A stretch of DNA of 64,000 nt from Elymus sibiricus (Eukaryota; Streptophyta; Magnoliopsida; Poales; Poaceae): contig CM077667.1 of the NCBI GenBank assembly GCA_039707655.1, positions 59,115,628-59,179,627 of the forward strand, given 5' to 3'. The notes under the pieces were generated by a model. That model was not told the origin of the DNA, did not search any database, and saw only the letters and a program-made list of their open reading frames with translations. The position numbers and the translations under genes are program-made. Positions 23,142 to 33,792 of this stretch are shown piece after piece. Numbering within the stretch: the first letter of the stretch is position 1; the number at the start of each line of letters is the position of its first letter.

Positions 23142-26020
23142 ATGAACATTATATCTGGATCTTGTTTATTGCGAGACGGTTACTCATTTAAATCAGAGAA
23201 TAATGGTTGTTCTATTTATATGAGTAATATCTTTTATGGTCATGCACCTGATGTGAGGGGTTTATTCTTATTGTATCTCGATAGTAATGATACACATGTT
23301 CATAACATTGATGCCAAAAGATGTAGAATTGATAATGATAATACCACTTTCTTGTGGCACTGCCGTTTAGGTCATATTGGCGTAAAACGCATGAAGAAGC
23401 TCCATGCTGATGGACTTTGGATTCACTTGATTTTGAATCACTTGACACATGTGAGCCATGCCTCATGGGCAAGATGACTAAGACGCCATTCTCTGGAACA
23501 ATGGAACGGGCAATTGACTTGTTTGAAATCATACATACTGATGTGTGCGGTCCGATGAGCATTAAGGCGCGCGGTGGTTATCGTTACTTTCTCACCTTCA
23601 CTGATGACTTAAGTAGATATGGGTATATTTACTTAATGAAACACAAGTCTGAAACGTTTGAAAAGTTCAAGCAATTTCAGAGTGAAGTTGAGAATCATCG
23701 TAACAAGAAGATTAAATTCCTACGATCTGATCGAGGAGGAGAATATCTGAGTTATGAGTTTGGCAGTCACTTAAGACAGTGTGGAATTGTTTCACAATTG
23801 ACACCGCCTAGAACACCACAGCGTAATGGTGTGTCCGAACGTCGTAATCGAACCTTATTGGATATGGTGCGATCTATGATGTCTCTTGCCGATTTGCCAC
23901 TATCGTTTTGGGGTTATGCATTAGAGACAGCTGCATTCACTTTAAATAGGGCACCATCGAAATCCGTTGAGACGACGCCATATGAACTTTGGTTTGGCAA
24001 GAAGCCAAAGCTGTCGTTTCTTAAAGTTTGGGGATGTGATGCTTATGTCAAAAAGCTTCAGCCTGAAAAGCTGGAACCCAAAGCGGAGAAATGCGTCTTC
24101 ATAGGACACCCAAAAGAGACAGTTGGGTATACCTTCTACCTCAGATCCGAAGGCAAAGTGTTTGTCGCTAAAAACGGAACATTTCTTGAGAAAGAGTTTC
24201 TCTCGAAAGAATTGAGTGGGAGGAAGATAGAACTTGATGAGGTTGTTGAACCTTTACTTCAACCTGAGAGTAGCGCAGCGCAGAAAGATGTTTCTGTAGA
24301 GCCTACATCAGCTGAAGAGGAAGTTGATGATGATCATAAAGCTTCGGATCAAGTTGCTATCGAACCTCGTAGGTCGACAAGGACGCGTACTGCTCCTGAG
24401 TGGTACGGCAACCCTGTCTTAGAGGTCATGTTGTTGGACAACGATGAACCTACGAGCTATGGAGAAGCGATGATGGGCCCGGATTCCGAGAAGTGGTTAG
24501 AGGCCATGAAATCCGAGATGGGATCCATGTATGAAAACAAAGTGTGGACTTTGGAAGTATTACCTGAAGGGCGTAAGGCCATTCAGAACAAATGGATCTT
24601 TAAGAGGAAGACGGACGCGGACGGTAATGTCACCGTCTATAAAGCTCGACTTGTGGCAAAGGGTTTTTCACAAGTTCAAGGAGTTGACTACGATGAGACC
24701 TTCTCACCCGTAGCGATGCTTAAGTCCGTCAGAATCGTGTTAGCAATAGCTGCCTTTTTCGATTATGAAATTTGGCAGATGGATGTCAAAACAGCGTTCC
24801 TTAACGGTTTCCTTAAGGAACAGTTGTATATGATGCTTCCAGAAGGTTTTGTCGATCCAGAGAATGCTGACAAAGTTTGCAAACTCCAGCGATCCATTTA
24901 TGGACTGATGCAAGCATCTCGGAGTTGGAATCTTCGCTTTGATGAGGTGATCAAAGTGTTCGAGTTTATACAAGTTTACGGAGAAGCTTGTATTTACAAG
25001 AAAGTGAGTGGGAGCTCTATAGCGTTTCTAATATTATATGTGGATGACATATTACTGATTGGAAACAATATAGAAATGTTGGAAAGCGTGAAGGAATATT
25101 TGAACAAGAGTTTTTCAATGAAGGACCTAGGAGAAGCTGCTTTCATATTAGGCATCAAGATCTATAGAGATAGATCGAGACGCTTAATAGGACTTTCACA
25201 AAGCACATACCTTGACAAAGTTTTGAAGAAGTTCAAAATGGATCAGTCCAAGAAGGGGTTCTTGCCTGTATTGCCAGGTGTGAAGTTGAGTAAGACTCAA
25301 TGCCCAGTGACTGCAGAAGATAGAGAAAAGATGAGTGTCGTCCCCTATGCCTCAGCCATAGGCTCAATCATGTATGCAATGCTGTGCACAAGACCCGAGG
25401 TCAGCCTTGCCATAAGTATGGTCGGAAGGTTTCAAAGTGATTCAGGAATGGAACACTGGACGGCGGTCAAGAATATCCTGAAGTACCTGAAAAGGACTAA
25501 GGACATGTTTCTCGTTTATGGAGGTGATCAAGAGCTCGTCGTAAAGGGTTACGTCGATGCAAGCTTGGACACTGATCCGGATGACTCTAAGTCGCAAACC
25601 GGATACGTATTTATTCTTAATGGGGGTGCGGTTAGCTGGTGCAGTTCCAAGCAAAGCGTGGTAGCTGATTCTACATGCGAAGCGGAGTACATCGCTGCCT
25701 CGGAGGCGGCGAAGGAAGGTGTCTGGATGAAGGAGTTCATGATAGATCTTGGAGTAGTGCCTAGTGCGCTTAACCCAATGACTCTGTTTTGTGATAATAA
25801 TGGTGCCATTGCTCTAGCCAAGGAACCAAGATTTCACAAGAGGACCAGACACATAAAGCGACGTTTCAATTCCATCCGCGATTACATCAAGGAGGACGAC
25901 ATAAATATTTGCAAAGTACACACGGATCTGAATGTTGCAGATCCGATGACTAAACCTCTTCCAAGGGCTAAACATGAACAACACCACAACTGCATGGGTG
26001 TTCGATTCATTACAATGTAA
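23142..26020 (+). pseudogene. Copia pol (integrase, reverse transcriptase, RNase H), 5'-truncated
   Basis: A first frame (to about 23415) carries the GAG-pre-integrase zinc motif (LWHCRLGHIGVKRM). A one-base loss near 23415 shifts the frame, and from 23417 an uninterrupted 867-codon frame runs to 26020. In that frame the integrase core has HTDVCGPM (catalytic Asp at residue 42), FLRSDRGGEY (second Asp) and NGVSERRNRT (Glu). The reverse transcriptase has QMDVKTAFLNG and the YVDD catalytic box (LILYVDDILLIGN). The RNase H has GYVDAS, CEAEYIAASEA and DNNGAIALA. Integrase before RT marks Ty1/copia; sequence style and LTR mark the BARE/Angela/WIS lineage. Gag and protease are absent. Apart from the early frameshift the domains look enzymatically complete, so the copy is young. 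Confidence 0.9.
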
Positions 26021-26070
26021 ATCACATAGTGATGTGAACTAGATTATTGACTCTAGTGCAAGTGGGAGAC

Positions 26071-27877
26071 TGTTGGAAATATGCCCTAGAGGCAATAATA
26101 AATTAGTTATTATTATATTTCCTTGTTCATGATAATCGTTCATTATCCATGCTATAATTGTATTGATTGGAAACTCAAATACATGTGTGGGTACATAGAC
26201 AACACTGTGTCCCTAGTAAGCCTCTAGTTGACTAGCTCGTTGATCAAAAGATGGTGAAGGTTTCCTGGCCATGGACATAAGATGTCATTTGATAACGGGA
26301 TCACATCATTAGGAGAATGATGTGATGGACAAGACCCAAACTATAAACGTAGCATATGATCGTGTCAGTTTGTTGCTATTGTTTTCTGCATGTCAAGTAT
26401 CTGTTCCTATGACCATGAGATCGTGCAACTCACTGACACCGGAGGAATACCTTGTGTGTATCAAACGTCGCAACGTAACTGGGTGACTATAAAGATGCTC
26501 TACAGGTATCTTCGAGGGTGTCTGTTGGGTTGGCATGGATCAAGACTGGGATTTGTTACTCCGTGTGACGGAGAGGTATCTCAGGGCCCACTCGGTAATA
26601 CAACATCACAATGAGCCTTGCAAGCGATGTGACTAAAGTGTTAGCCACGAGATCTTGTATTACGGAACGAGTAAAGAGACTTGCCAGTAACGAGATTGAA
26701 CTAGGTATAGAGATACCGATGATCGAATCTCGGGCAAGTAACATACCGAAGGACAAAGGGAACAGCATACAGGATTAACTGAATCCTTGACATAGAGGTT
26801 CGACCGATAAAGATCTTCGTAGAATATGTAGGAGCCAATATGGGCATCCAGGTCCCGCTATTGGTTATTGATCGTAGAGGTGTCTCGGTCATGTCTACAT
26901 AGTTCTCGAACCCGCAGGGTCGACACACTTAACGTTTGGTGACGATTAGTATAGTTGAGTTATTTTGTTGGTGACCGAAGGTTGTTCGGAGTCCCGGATA
27001 AGATCCCGGACATGACGAGGATCGCCGGAAGAGTCCGGAGGTAAAGATTGATATATGTGATAATAGTGTTTTGATCTCCGGAAGGGTTCCGGAATTCACC
27101 GGAAGGGGTTCCGGATGTTTACCGAAGTGTTCGGGTGCAGCAACACTTTATATGAGCCAAAGGGGTAAAGCCCACGAGGTATTGGAAAGTGCAAAAGGAA
27201 GTTTTGCTGCTGCCTTAAGCGGTACTACCGTTGGTAAGGCAGTACTACCGCGTAAGCGGTACTAGTGCTTGTGTGAAGCGGTACTACCGCTTGTACGAGA
27301 TACTGCTGGAATCCGAGTTGGACTCTTTCCGTGCAGGCCAAACCGACTTTGTGCGGGAAAAACCGACCTTGTGGAGGTTTTCTCTCCAAGTTTAGACCCC
27401 AGGGCTCAACATATAAATAGAGGGGCAGGGCTAACACACGATATACATTAAGATTTCCCAAGCCGTGTGCCGGCAACCCTAACCCTCTAGTTCCTCCCGT
27501 CATAATCTCCGTAGTGCTTGGCGAAGCCCTGCAGAGATTGTTCCTCACCACCATCACCACGCCGTCGTGCTGCCGGAACTCATCTACTACTTCATCATCG
27601 CTCGCTGGATCGAGGAGGTGAAGGCGTCATCAAGCCGTACGTGTGTTGAACGCGGAGGTGCTGTCCGTTCGGCGCTAGATCGTGTTTGGATCGAGGGACG
27701 ACTTGCGATTTGGATCGCGAAGACGTTCGACTACATCAACCGCGTTTCTTAACGCTTCCGCTTAGTGATCTACAAGGGTATGTAGATTCACTCTCCCTCT
27801 CGTAGATGCTCATCACCATGGATAGATCTTGCGTGTGCGTAGGAAAATTTTTGTTTCCCATGCGACGTTCCCCAACA
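26071..27877 (+). repeat. Complete BARE/Angela-type LTR, 1807 bp
   Basis: It begins TGTTGGAAATATGCCCTAGAGG, trimmed here as TGTTGG, and ends CCCCAACA, with TGTTGG/CCAACA as short inverted ends. A purine tract (AAGTGGGAGA, 26060-26069) lies just before it, as expected of a 3' LTR, and a primer-binding site lies just after it, as expected of a 5' LTR. It therefore serves both roles in one copy. Likely promoter text is near 27412 (TATAAATAGAGG). Confidence 0.92.
27412..27424 (+). promoter_or_regulatory. TATA box of the copia LTR
   Basis: ATATAAATAGAGG inside the LTR matches the TATA box of BARE-type promoters. It is placed about 460 bp before the LTR end and would drive transcription toward the leader. 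Confidence 0.6.
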
Positions 27878-27891
27878 GTGGCATCTGAGCT
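27878..27891 (+). other. Primer-binding site (tRNA-iMet type)
   Basis: GTGGCATCTGAGCT directly after the LTR corresponds to the plant copia primer site TGGTATCAGAGC with a few changes. The leader that follows (GATGAGATCTCGAGTAG, then GATTCGGCGGTATT) is that of BARE/Angela elements and stops abruptly at 27997. Confidence 0.75.
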
Positions 27892-27997
27892 AGGTCTATG
27901 CGTAGATGAGATCTCGAGTAGAACACAAACGAGTTGTGGGCGTGGGTGTATACATATTGCTTGCCGTTACTAGTTGATACTTGATTCGGCGGTATTG

Positions 27998-29245
27998 GGA
28001 ACGGCCACGTCGGGCAGTAATGGAGGGAATCTTGCGTTGGGTTGTGCCCGAACCATGATACGAAGTGTACCTAGGGGCTGGGCAATCACATCCAGGTGAA
28101 AATGTCCATCGGTCAAACCCCGTCCGGCGAAAGTCAAAGGCGTAGACCGCCCGGTCAACTCTCGCAGGGTTAGACGGGACGGGTGTAGTTTGGGGGGGTA
28201 GCTATGCCGCCGGGTCTTTCTCTAGGCCCTCCTACACGTCCGGAAGTGTGGTGGTGGGTGCAAGCACACGGCACGGGGCTCCGTGGTGTGACCCCCCTCA
28301 CCGACGTCGCCGCCCCCGTCGCACGGAGGGGGGGGAACGGCCACGTCGGGCAGTAACGGAGGGAATCTTGGTGTGGGTTGTGCCCAGACCTTGATACGAA
28401 GTGTACCTAGGGGCTGGGCTATCACATCCAGGGGAAAATGTCCATCAGTCAAACCGCGTCCGGTGAAAGTCAAAGGCGTAGACCGCCCGGTCAACTCTCG
28501 CAGGGTTAGACGGGACGGGTGTAGTTTGGGGGGTAGCTATGCCGCCGGGTCTTTCTCTGGGCCCTCCTACACGTCCGGAAGTGCGGTGGCGGGTGCATGC
28601 ACGCGGCACGCGGCTCCGTGGTGTGACCCCCCTCACCGACGTCGCCGCCGCCGTCGCACGGAGGGGGGGAACGGCCACGTCGGGCAGTAACGGAGGGAAT
28701 CTTGGTGTGGGTTGTGCCCGGACCTTGATACGAAGTGTACCTAGGGGCTAGGCTATCACATCCAGGTGAAAATGTCCATCGGTCAAACCCCGTCCGGGGA
28801 AAGTCAAAGGCGTAGACCGCCCGGTCAACTCTCGCAGGGTTAGACGGGACGGGTGTAGTTTGGAGGGGTAGCTATGCCGCCAGGTCATTCTCTGGGAACT
28901 CCTACACGTCCGGAAGTGCGGTGGCGGGTGCAAGCACACGGGACGCGGCTCCGTGGTGTGACCCCCCTCACCGACGTCGCCGCCGCCGTCGCACGGAGGG
29001 GGGGAACGTCCATGTCGGGCAGTAACGGAGGGAATCTTGCGTTGGGTTGTGCCCGGACCATGATACGAAGTGTACCTAGGGGCTGGGCTATCACATCCAG
29101 GTAAAAATGTCCAGCGCTCAAACCCCGTCCGGCGAAAGTCAAAGGCGTAGACCGCCCAGTCTACTCTCGCAGGGTTAGACGGGATGGGTGTAGTTTGAGT
29201 GCGTAGCTATGCCGCCGGGTCTTTCTCTGGGCCCTCCTACACGTC
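27998..29245. repeat. 334-bp array, continuation right of the copia fragment
   Basis: About 3.7 further units occur, with TAGCTATGCCGCC at 28200, 28536, 28871 and 29205. At 29245 the direct array stops in mid-unit and inverted array sequence begins. Confidence 0.9.
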
Positions 29246-29960
29246 CTACACCTTCAAGTCCCCAGAGAAAGACCCAGCGGCATAGCTACCCCCTCAAACT
29301 ACACCCATCCCATCTAACCCTACGAGAGTTGACCGGGCGGTCTACGCCTTTGACTTTCGGCGGACGGGGTTTGGCCGATGGACATTTTCACTTGGATGTG
29401 ATAGCCCAGCCCCTAGGTACACTTCGTATCAAGGTCCGGGCACAACCCACACCAAGATTCCCTCCGTTACTGCCCGACGTGGCCGTTCCCCCCTTCCGTG
29501 CAACGGCGGCGACGACGTCGGCGAGGGGGGTCACACCACGGAGCCACGTGCCATGTGCTTGCACCCGCCACCGCACTTCCGGACGTGTAGGAGGGCCCAG
29601 AGAAAGACCTGGCGGCATAGCTACCCCCCAAACAACATCCGTCCCGCCTAACCCTGCGAGAGTTGACGGGGCGGTAAACTGGGCCCAAGAGACACGCGTG
29701 GTGTATCTATGTGTGTTTATGTATAGATAAGACACAATTTAATTAATGGAATTTTTTTTTGAAAAAAAATTATATATAAAAAAAAGAATTAAAAAATTTG
29801 AACGTAGATATGCCGACGGTTAAGCCGTCGGCATATCTCTCTGCGCCCCGTCATCGATCCGCGGCACCGTGGGCCCAAAGGTATGACGACGGTAGCCGTC
29901 GGCATATCTCTCTACGCCACGTCATCGATCCGCGGCACCGTGGGCCCGAAGGTATGCCGA
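29246..29960 (-). repeat. Inverted copy of the array start and left subterminal region
   Basis: Read on the minus strand, 29640-29830 matches 18790-18990, including the 'acacatagatacaccacgcg' text, the A-rich stretch and the CCGACGG repeats. About 1.1 units of the 334-bp repeat (29270-29640) precede it in reverse. The left edge of the CACTA interior is therefore present twice, facing inward, with the array between. Confidence 0.88.
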
Positions 29961-30009
29961 CGGCAACCATCGGTATAGCCCCCCCACTTATCCGGTCGGG
30001 CGGCCTCCC

Positions 30010-30440
30010 TCCTCCACTCATCACCTATCCCCCACTCCTCCCAACCCGACCCCGCCCTAGCGCCGCCGCCCCGACCCCGGCCCAGCCCCGCCCCGCGTCG
30101 CCGCCCATCCCCGCGCCGCCGCCCCGGCCCCTCCCCGACCGCCGCCCCGCCCCGCCCCGCCCCGGCCCCTCCCCGACCACCGCCCCACACCGGCCCCTCC
30201 CCGGCCGCCGCCCCGCCCCGCCCCTCCCCGACCACCGCCGCCGCCCCGGTCCCTTCCCGGACGCCGCCCCGCCCCGGCCCCTCCCCGGACGCCGCCCCGC
30301 CCCGGCCCCTCCCCCGACCAACGCCCCGCCCCGGCCCCTCCCCGGTCGCCGCCCCACCCTGGCCCCTCCCTAGCGCCGGCCGCCCCGCACCGGACCCTCC
30401 ACGGCCGCCGCCCCGCGCCGGCCACGTCCCCCCCCCTACG
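30010..30440. repeat. CCCCTCCCCG/CCGCCCCG minisatellite
   Basis: About 430 bp of C-rich plus strand is built from GCCCCGGCCCCTCCCCG-type units, with many G4-capable runs on the minus strand. Open frames here are proline/alanine- or glycine/arginine-rich and exist in almost every frame, so none is called as a gene. It lies ahead of the transposase genes. The following 30460-31050 is ATG/GATGATG-rich and shows no exon I can place. Confidence 0.85.
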
Positions 30441-31053
30441 TGAGCTCCTCTCGGCCTCATCTCTTTCTTCTTTTTTTTAACTAAATCTCTTAGTTTTTTT
30501 ATGGATGGATGAATGATGATGATAATTGATGATGTTAGATGTTAGATGGTGATTGATGATGATTGATGATGTTGTTAGATGGATGAATGATGATGTTATG
30601 TAGATGAATGATGATGTTGTTGTTGTTAATGTTAACATGCTAAAAATGTTAATGAATGATGAATGATGATGCTGCTGCTGTTGCTAGATGGATGTAGATG
30701 GTCTTGATAAAAATAGATAATGAGAAAAAATAGTATTTGAGAAAAAAAACGTTTGGCTAAAAAATGTTAACTTGCTAAAAACGCACGGAGGGGGGAAACG
30801 CATATTAATAATGAACATGTTGATGATCTTGCTAAAAATAGATATTTGTGTGATGATCTAAATTGTTTTGTCGGTAAAATTTGCAGGCTTTGTGATGATC
30901 TAAGTTGTTGGTCCGTGATCCCGCCGCTGTTCGACTACTTCCTCTACAGCCGAGGGTGAGCTACATATCCAACACCTCCTCCTACTCTCTTTTAATCATG
31001 TCACTAGATTTAATTATCACGTCAAGTCGCGTAACCTAGGCGTCTCCCGTCCG

Positions 31054-31109
31054 AAAGGGTTGCATCGATAAATATGCATTCAATTGCATATTTATCACCG
31101 CAACTCTTT
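31054..31109 (+). other. Small hairpin upstream of the CACTA transposase
   Basis: AAAGGGTTGCATCGATAAATATGCA and its partner TTGCATATTTATCACCGCAACTCTTT pair over about 24 bp around a 4-5-nt loop. Only three or four positions are unpaired or wobble. It sits 28 nt before a much longer hairpin. Confidence 0.8.
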
Positions 31110-31137
31110 CAGATTGTCCAGCGTTTTCCACGGACAG

Positions 31138-31346
31138 CCCGAGGATGTGTAGATTGGGTACGTTCTCCATGCCCTACCCCGTTCCGAGACAAGATTTCGG
31201 CGGCGCCTCCCCGTTGTTCTCCGGAGCACATTCTCTCGGCTATTTGCCGAGACGTGTATCTGGAGAACAGCGGGGAGGTGCTGCCGAAATTTTGTCTCGG
31301 AACGGGGTAGAGCATGGAGAACGTACTCAATCTACACATCCTCGGG
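31138..31346 (+). other. Long hairpin, 87-bp arms, ahead of the CACTA transposase
   Basis: The left arm 31138-31224 and right arm 31260-31346 are both 87 nt and align without gaps. There are seven differences. Six still pair as G-U in a plus-strand RNA and one is a C-A mismatch. The 35-nt loop contains a further perfect 7-bp stem (TCTCGGC / GCCGAGA). It ends about 135 bp before the transposase start codon, so it probably lies in the 5' leader or an intron of that gene. Confidence 0.9.
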
Positions 31347-31481
31347 TGGGATTAGGACCTATCTTTACCTATTAGAGATGTAGGTGGATTCAATGCCGTC
31401 AACGCGGCAGAAAATAAAAATTTGACCGGCTTAATTTAAATGAATCCTTAATTTTGTTGTGTGGCTCCAATAAAGCAGAGG

Positions 31482-33790
31482 ATGGCAGATAATCAGTGGA
31501 TGTACAGTGGTTTTATCCGCCGGAATCGAGTTACAGCAGAGTGGGTTGCGAGAACCGATGTGTTTTTGAAGGAGATATTCCGTCGTCCAATGAGAATTAT
31601 CCCACAGTGCCCCTGTGCGAGATGTGAAAGACGTCACCGTAAAGATGAGAAGGACATGTCTGACCACCTACGCATGCACGGATATATGCCAAACTTTGAG
31701 ATGCCGCAGATAAACTTTGCCGAGCGGGACCATGGTAGAGAGGAGGTGATGCGACAACGCATCGGTGGTTATGAGGACGACGGGGTCAGAGACATGCTAG
31801 ATGATGTCATTGTTGCAGAGATGGCACATGCGACACCTTCAGAGAATGAACCGGAGGAGCCGGAGGCAACCGCAAAGGTCTTCTTGGATATATTGGACTC
31901 GTCAAAGAAACCTCTTTATGCGGGTGCCAAAGTCTCTCAGCTGGATGCCATCTCGCAACTGATGACAGTCAAGACTGAGTACGGCTGTAGCCGAGCTTGC
32001 TTCGAAGCATTTCTGGAGTATGGGCTAATAGCCTACCCGATGGTCATGAACTGCCGAAAAGCATGTATGCCACGAAGAAACTCATGAAGGCACTCTCTAT
32101 GGATTATGAGAAAATACATGTTTGTCCGAATAATTGCCTTTTGTTTAGGCACGAGTATGCGGATGACAAGTACTGTAGGGAGTGCGGTTCCTCTCGGTAC
32201 CTTGAGGTGGTCGGTGACGATGGTGAGAAGAGGCAGCTAGGCATCCCCGCAAAGGTTCTTTGGTATCTCCATTTCATAGAGAGACTGCAGCGCTTTTCAT
32301 CACAGAGGAGTCAGCCAAAATGATGAAGTGGCACAAGGAAGGTATAAGGTACCTTTCAAATAAAATCGTACACCCATCAGAAGGCGAAGCATGGAAGTCG
32401 TTCGATGAAGAATACCCCGAGGAAGCAGCCGAGGCTGGGAATGTCAGAGTTGCGATAACAGGTGATGGGGTCAATCCATATGGTATGTCGTCCAATCCAT
32501 ACAGCTGCTGGCCCGTGTTTGTTATTCCGCTCAATCTCCCTCCCGGTGCCCTAATGCAACGCAAGACCATGTTCTTGTCGCTCATCATTCCGGGGCCTGA
32601 ATACCCGGGGAAGAATTTGGCAGTGTTTATGCAGCCGCTGGTGGATGATTTGCACCATTGTTGGTACTTCCCGAGGTTGACATACTACCAAGATCTGCAG
32701 AGAAATTTCTTGATGAAAGTTTGGTTGATGTATTGCATGCATGAATTTCCCGGCTATGCCCTATTCTACGGATGGTGTACAAGTGGGAAGATGCCATGCC
32801 CAGTGTGCATGCAGACTCTACGTTTGATTTGGCTGAAGAAGGGTGGCAAGTATGTAGCCTTTGACCTGCATCGACAGTTCCTCCCTCCAGACCATCCAGA
32901 GAGGGAAGACAAGAAGAACTTCACGAAAGGCCTGGTTGTCCATGAAGTAAATGAGATTCCAACGTTTTCTGGGGCAGATGTTCTTGCTCAGCTAAAAGCT
33001 CTCAAGCCTAAAGGCAAAGGCAAAGGCAAAGGCAAAGGCAAAGCCATAGGAGAAGGCGAAGGCGAAGGCCAAGCCCAAGGCAAAGGCAAAGCCAAAGCCA
33101 AAGCCAAACGCTTCGAGGGATATGGTGAGACACACAACTGGACTCACATTACCCCCTTCGCGAAGCTTCCCTATTTCAAGGACCTCAAACTTCCTTACAA
33201 CATCGATGTGATGCACACCGAAAAGAATGTCGCAGAGTCACTTTTCCGCATGATCCTCAACATTCCTGATAAGACGAAGGATAACGTTAACGCTAGAGCC
33301 GATCAAAAGAAAATTTGTGATAGACCACGTGTAAACATGAAGCCTCCCACAGGCGGTCGAAGAAACTGGTTCAAGCCAGATGCAGACTTCGTCCTTAAAA
33401 ACCAGAAAAGATGGAGGTATTGAAGTGGCTCAAACACATAGTGAGGTTCACTGATGGTCATGCATCGAATATAAGTAAGGGAGTCAATCTTTCAACGGGC
33501 AAAGTGACCAGGCTCAAGAGTCATGACTATCATGTATGGATTGAGCGGATAATGCCGGTGATGGTTCGAGGCTATGTCCCCGAGCGTGTCTCGCAAGTGC
33601 TTACGGAGCTAAGCCATTTCTTCCGCACGCTCTGTGCTAAAGAAGTATGTCCCGAGGTGATTAGACAATTGCATAAGAAGGCACCGGAGTTGATATGCAA
33701 GCTAGAGAAGATCTTTCCGCCAAGCTTCTTTACTCCGATGACACATCTCATTTTGCACCTCGCGAACGAGATATTGTTGGGGGGGCTATG
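31482..33790 (+). pseudogene. CACTA transposase, TNP2-like (Transposase_21), frameshifted
   Basis: The start chosen is the Met of MADNQWMYSGF, the usual start of the transposase-associated domain, which continues with CPCARCERRH and DHLRMHGYMPNF. The TNP2 domain follows (KIHVCPNNCLLFRHEY, IPAKVLWYL, GDGVNPYGMSSNPYSCWPV, GPEYPGKNLAVFMQPLVDDL, MPCPVCM, ETHNWTH, NIDVMHTEKNVAESLF). Then comes the start of the DUF4218 region (EVLKWLKHIVRF, MPVMVRGYVPERV, LILHLANEILLGG). At least three frameshifts (near 32025, 32300 and 33405) break it. A lysine/glycine run of about 33 residues, encoded by GGCAAA-type hexamers (33008-33108), interrupts the TNP2 domain. At about 33790 the DUF4218 sequence breaks off and joins the next gene. 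Confidence 0.88.
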
Positions 33791-33792
33791 CA

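Larger units (their letters stand above)
23137..27997 (+). mobile_element. BARE/Angela-type copia fragment, permuted: pol - LTR - leader
   Basis: Order on the plus strand: 3' two-thirds of pol (from GAG-pre-integrase), purine tract, one complete LTR (26071-27877), primer-binding site, then about 107 bp of leader. Internal sequence therefore lies on both sides of a single LTR. There is no second LTR, no gag and no protease. The array text left of 23137 (CGCCGCCGCCGT) and right of 27997 (GGAACGGCCACG) would join with only about a dozen bases missing. No target duplication is seen. This is not the product of ordinary integrase-mediated insertion. Confidence 0.85.

Noticed and set aside
29912..30460. 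Gly/Arg-rich and Pro-rich frames as RNA-binding or cell-wall protein genes
   Set aside because: The sequence is a GC minisatellite inside the CACTA; almost any frame is open.
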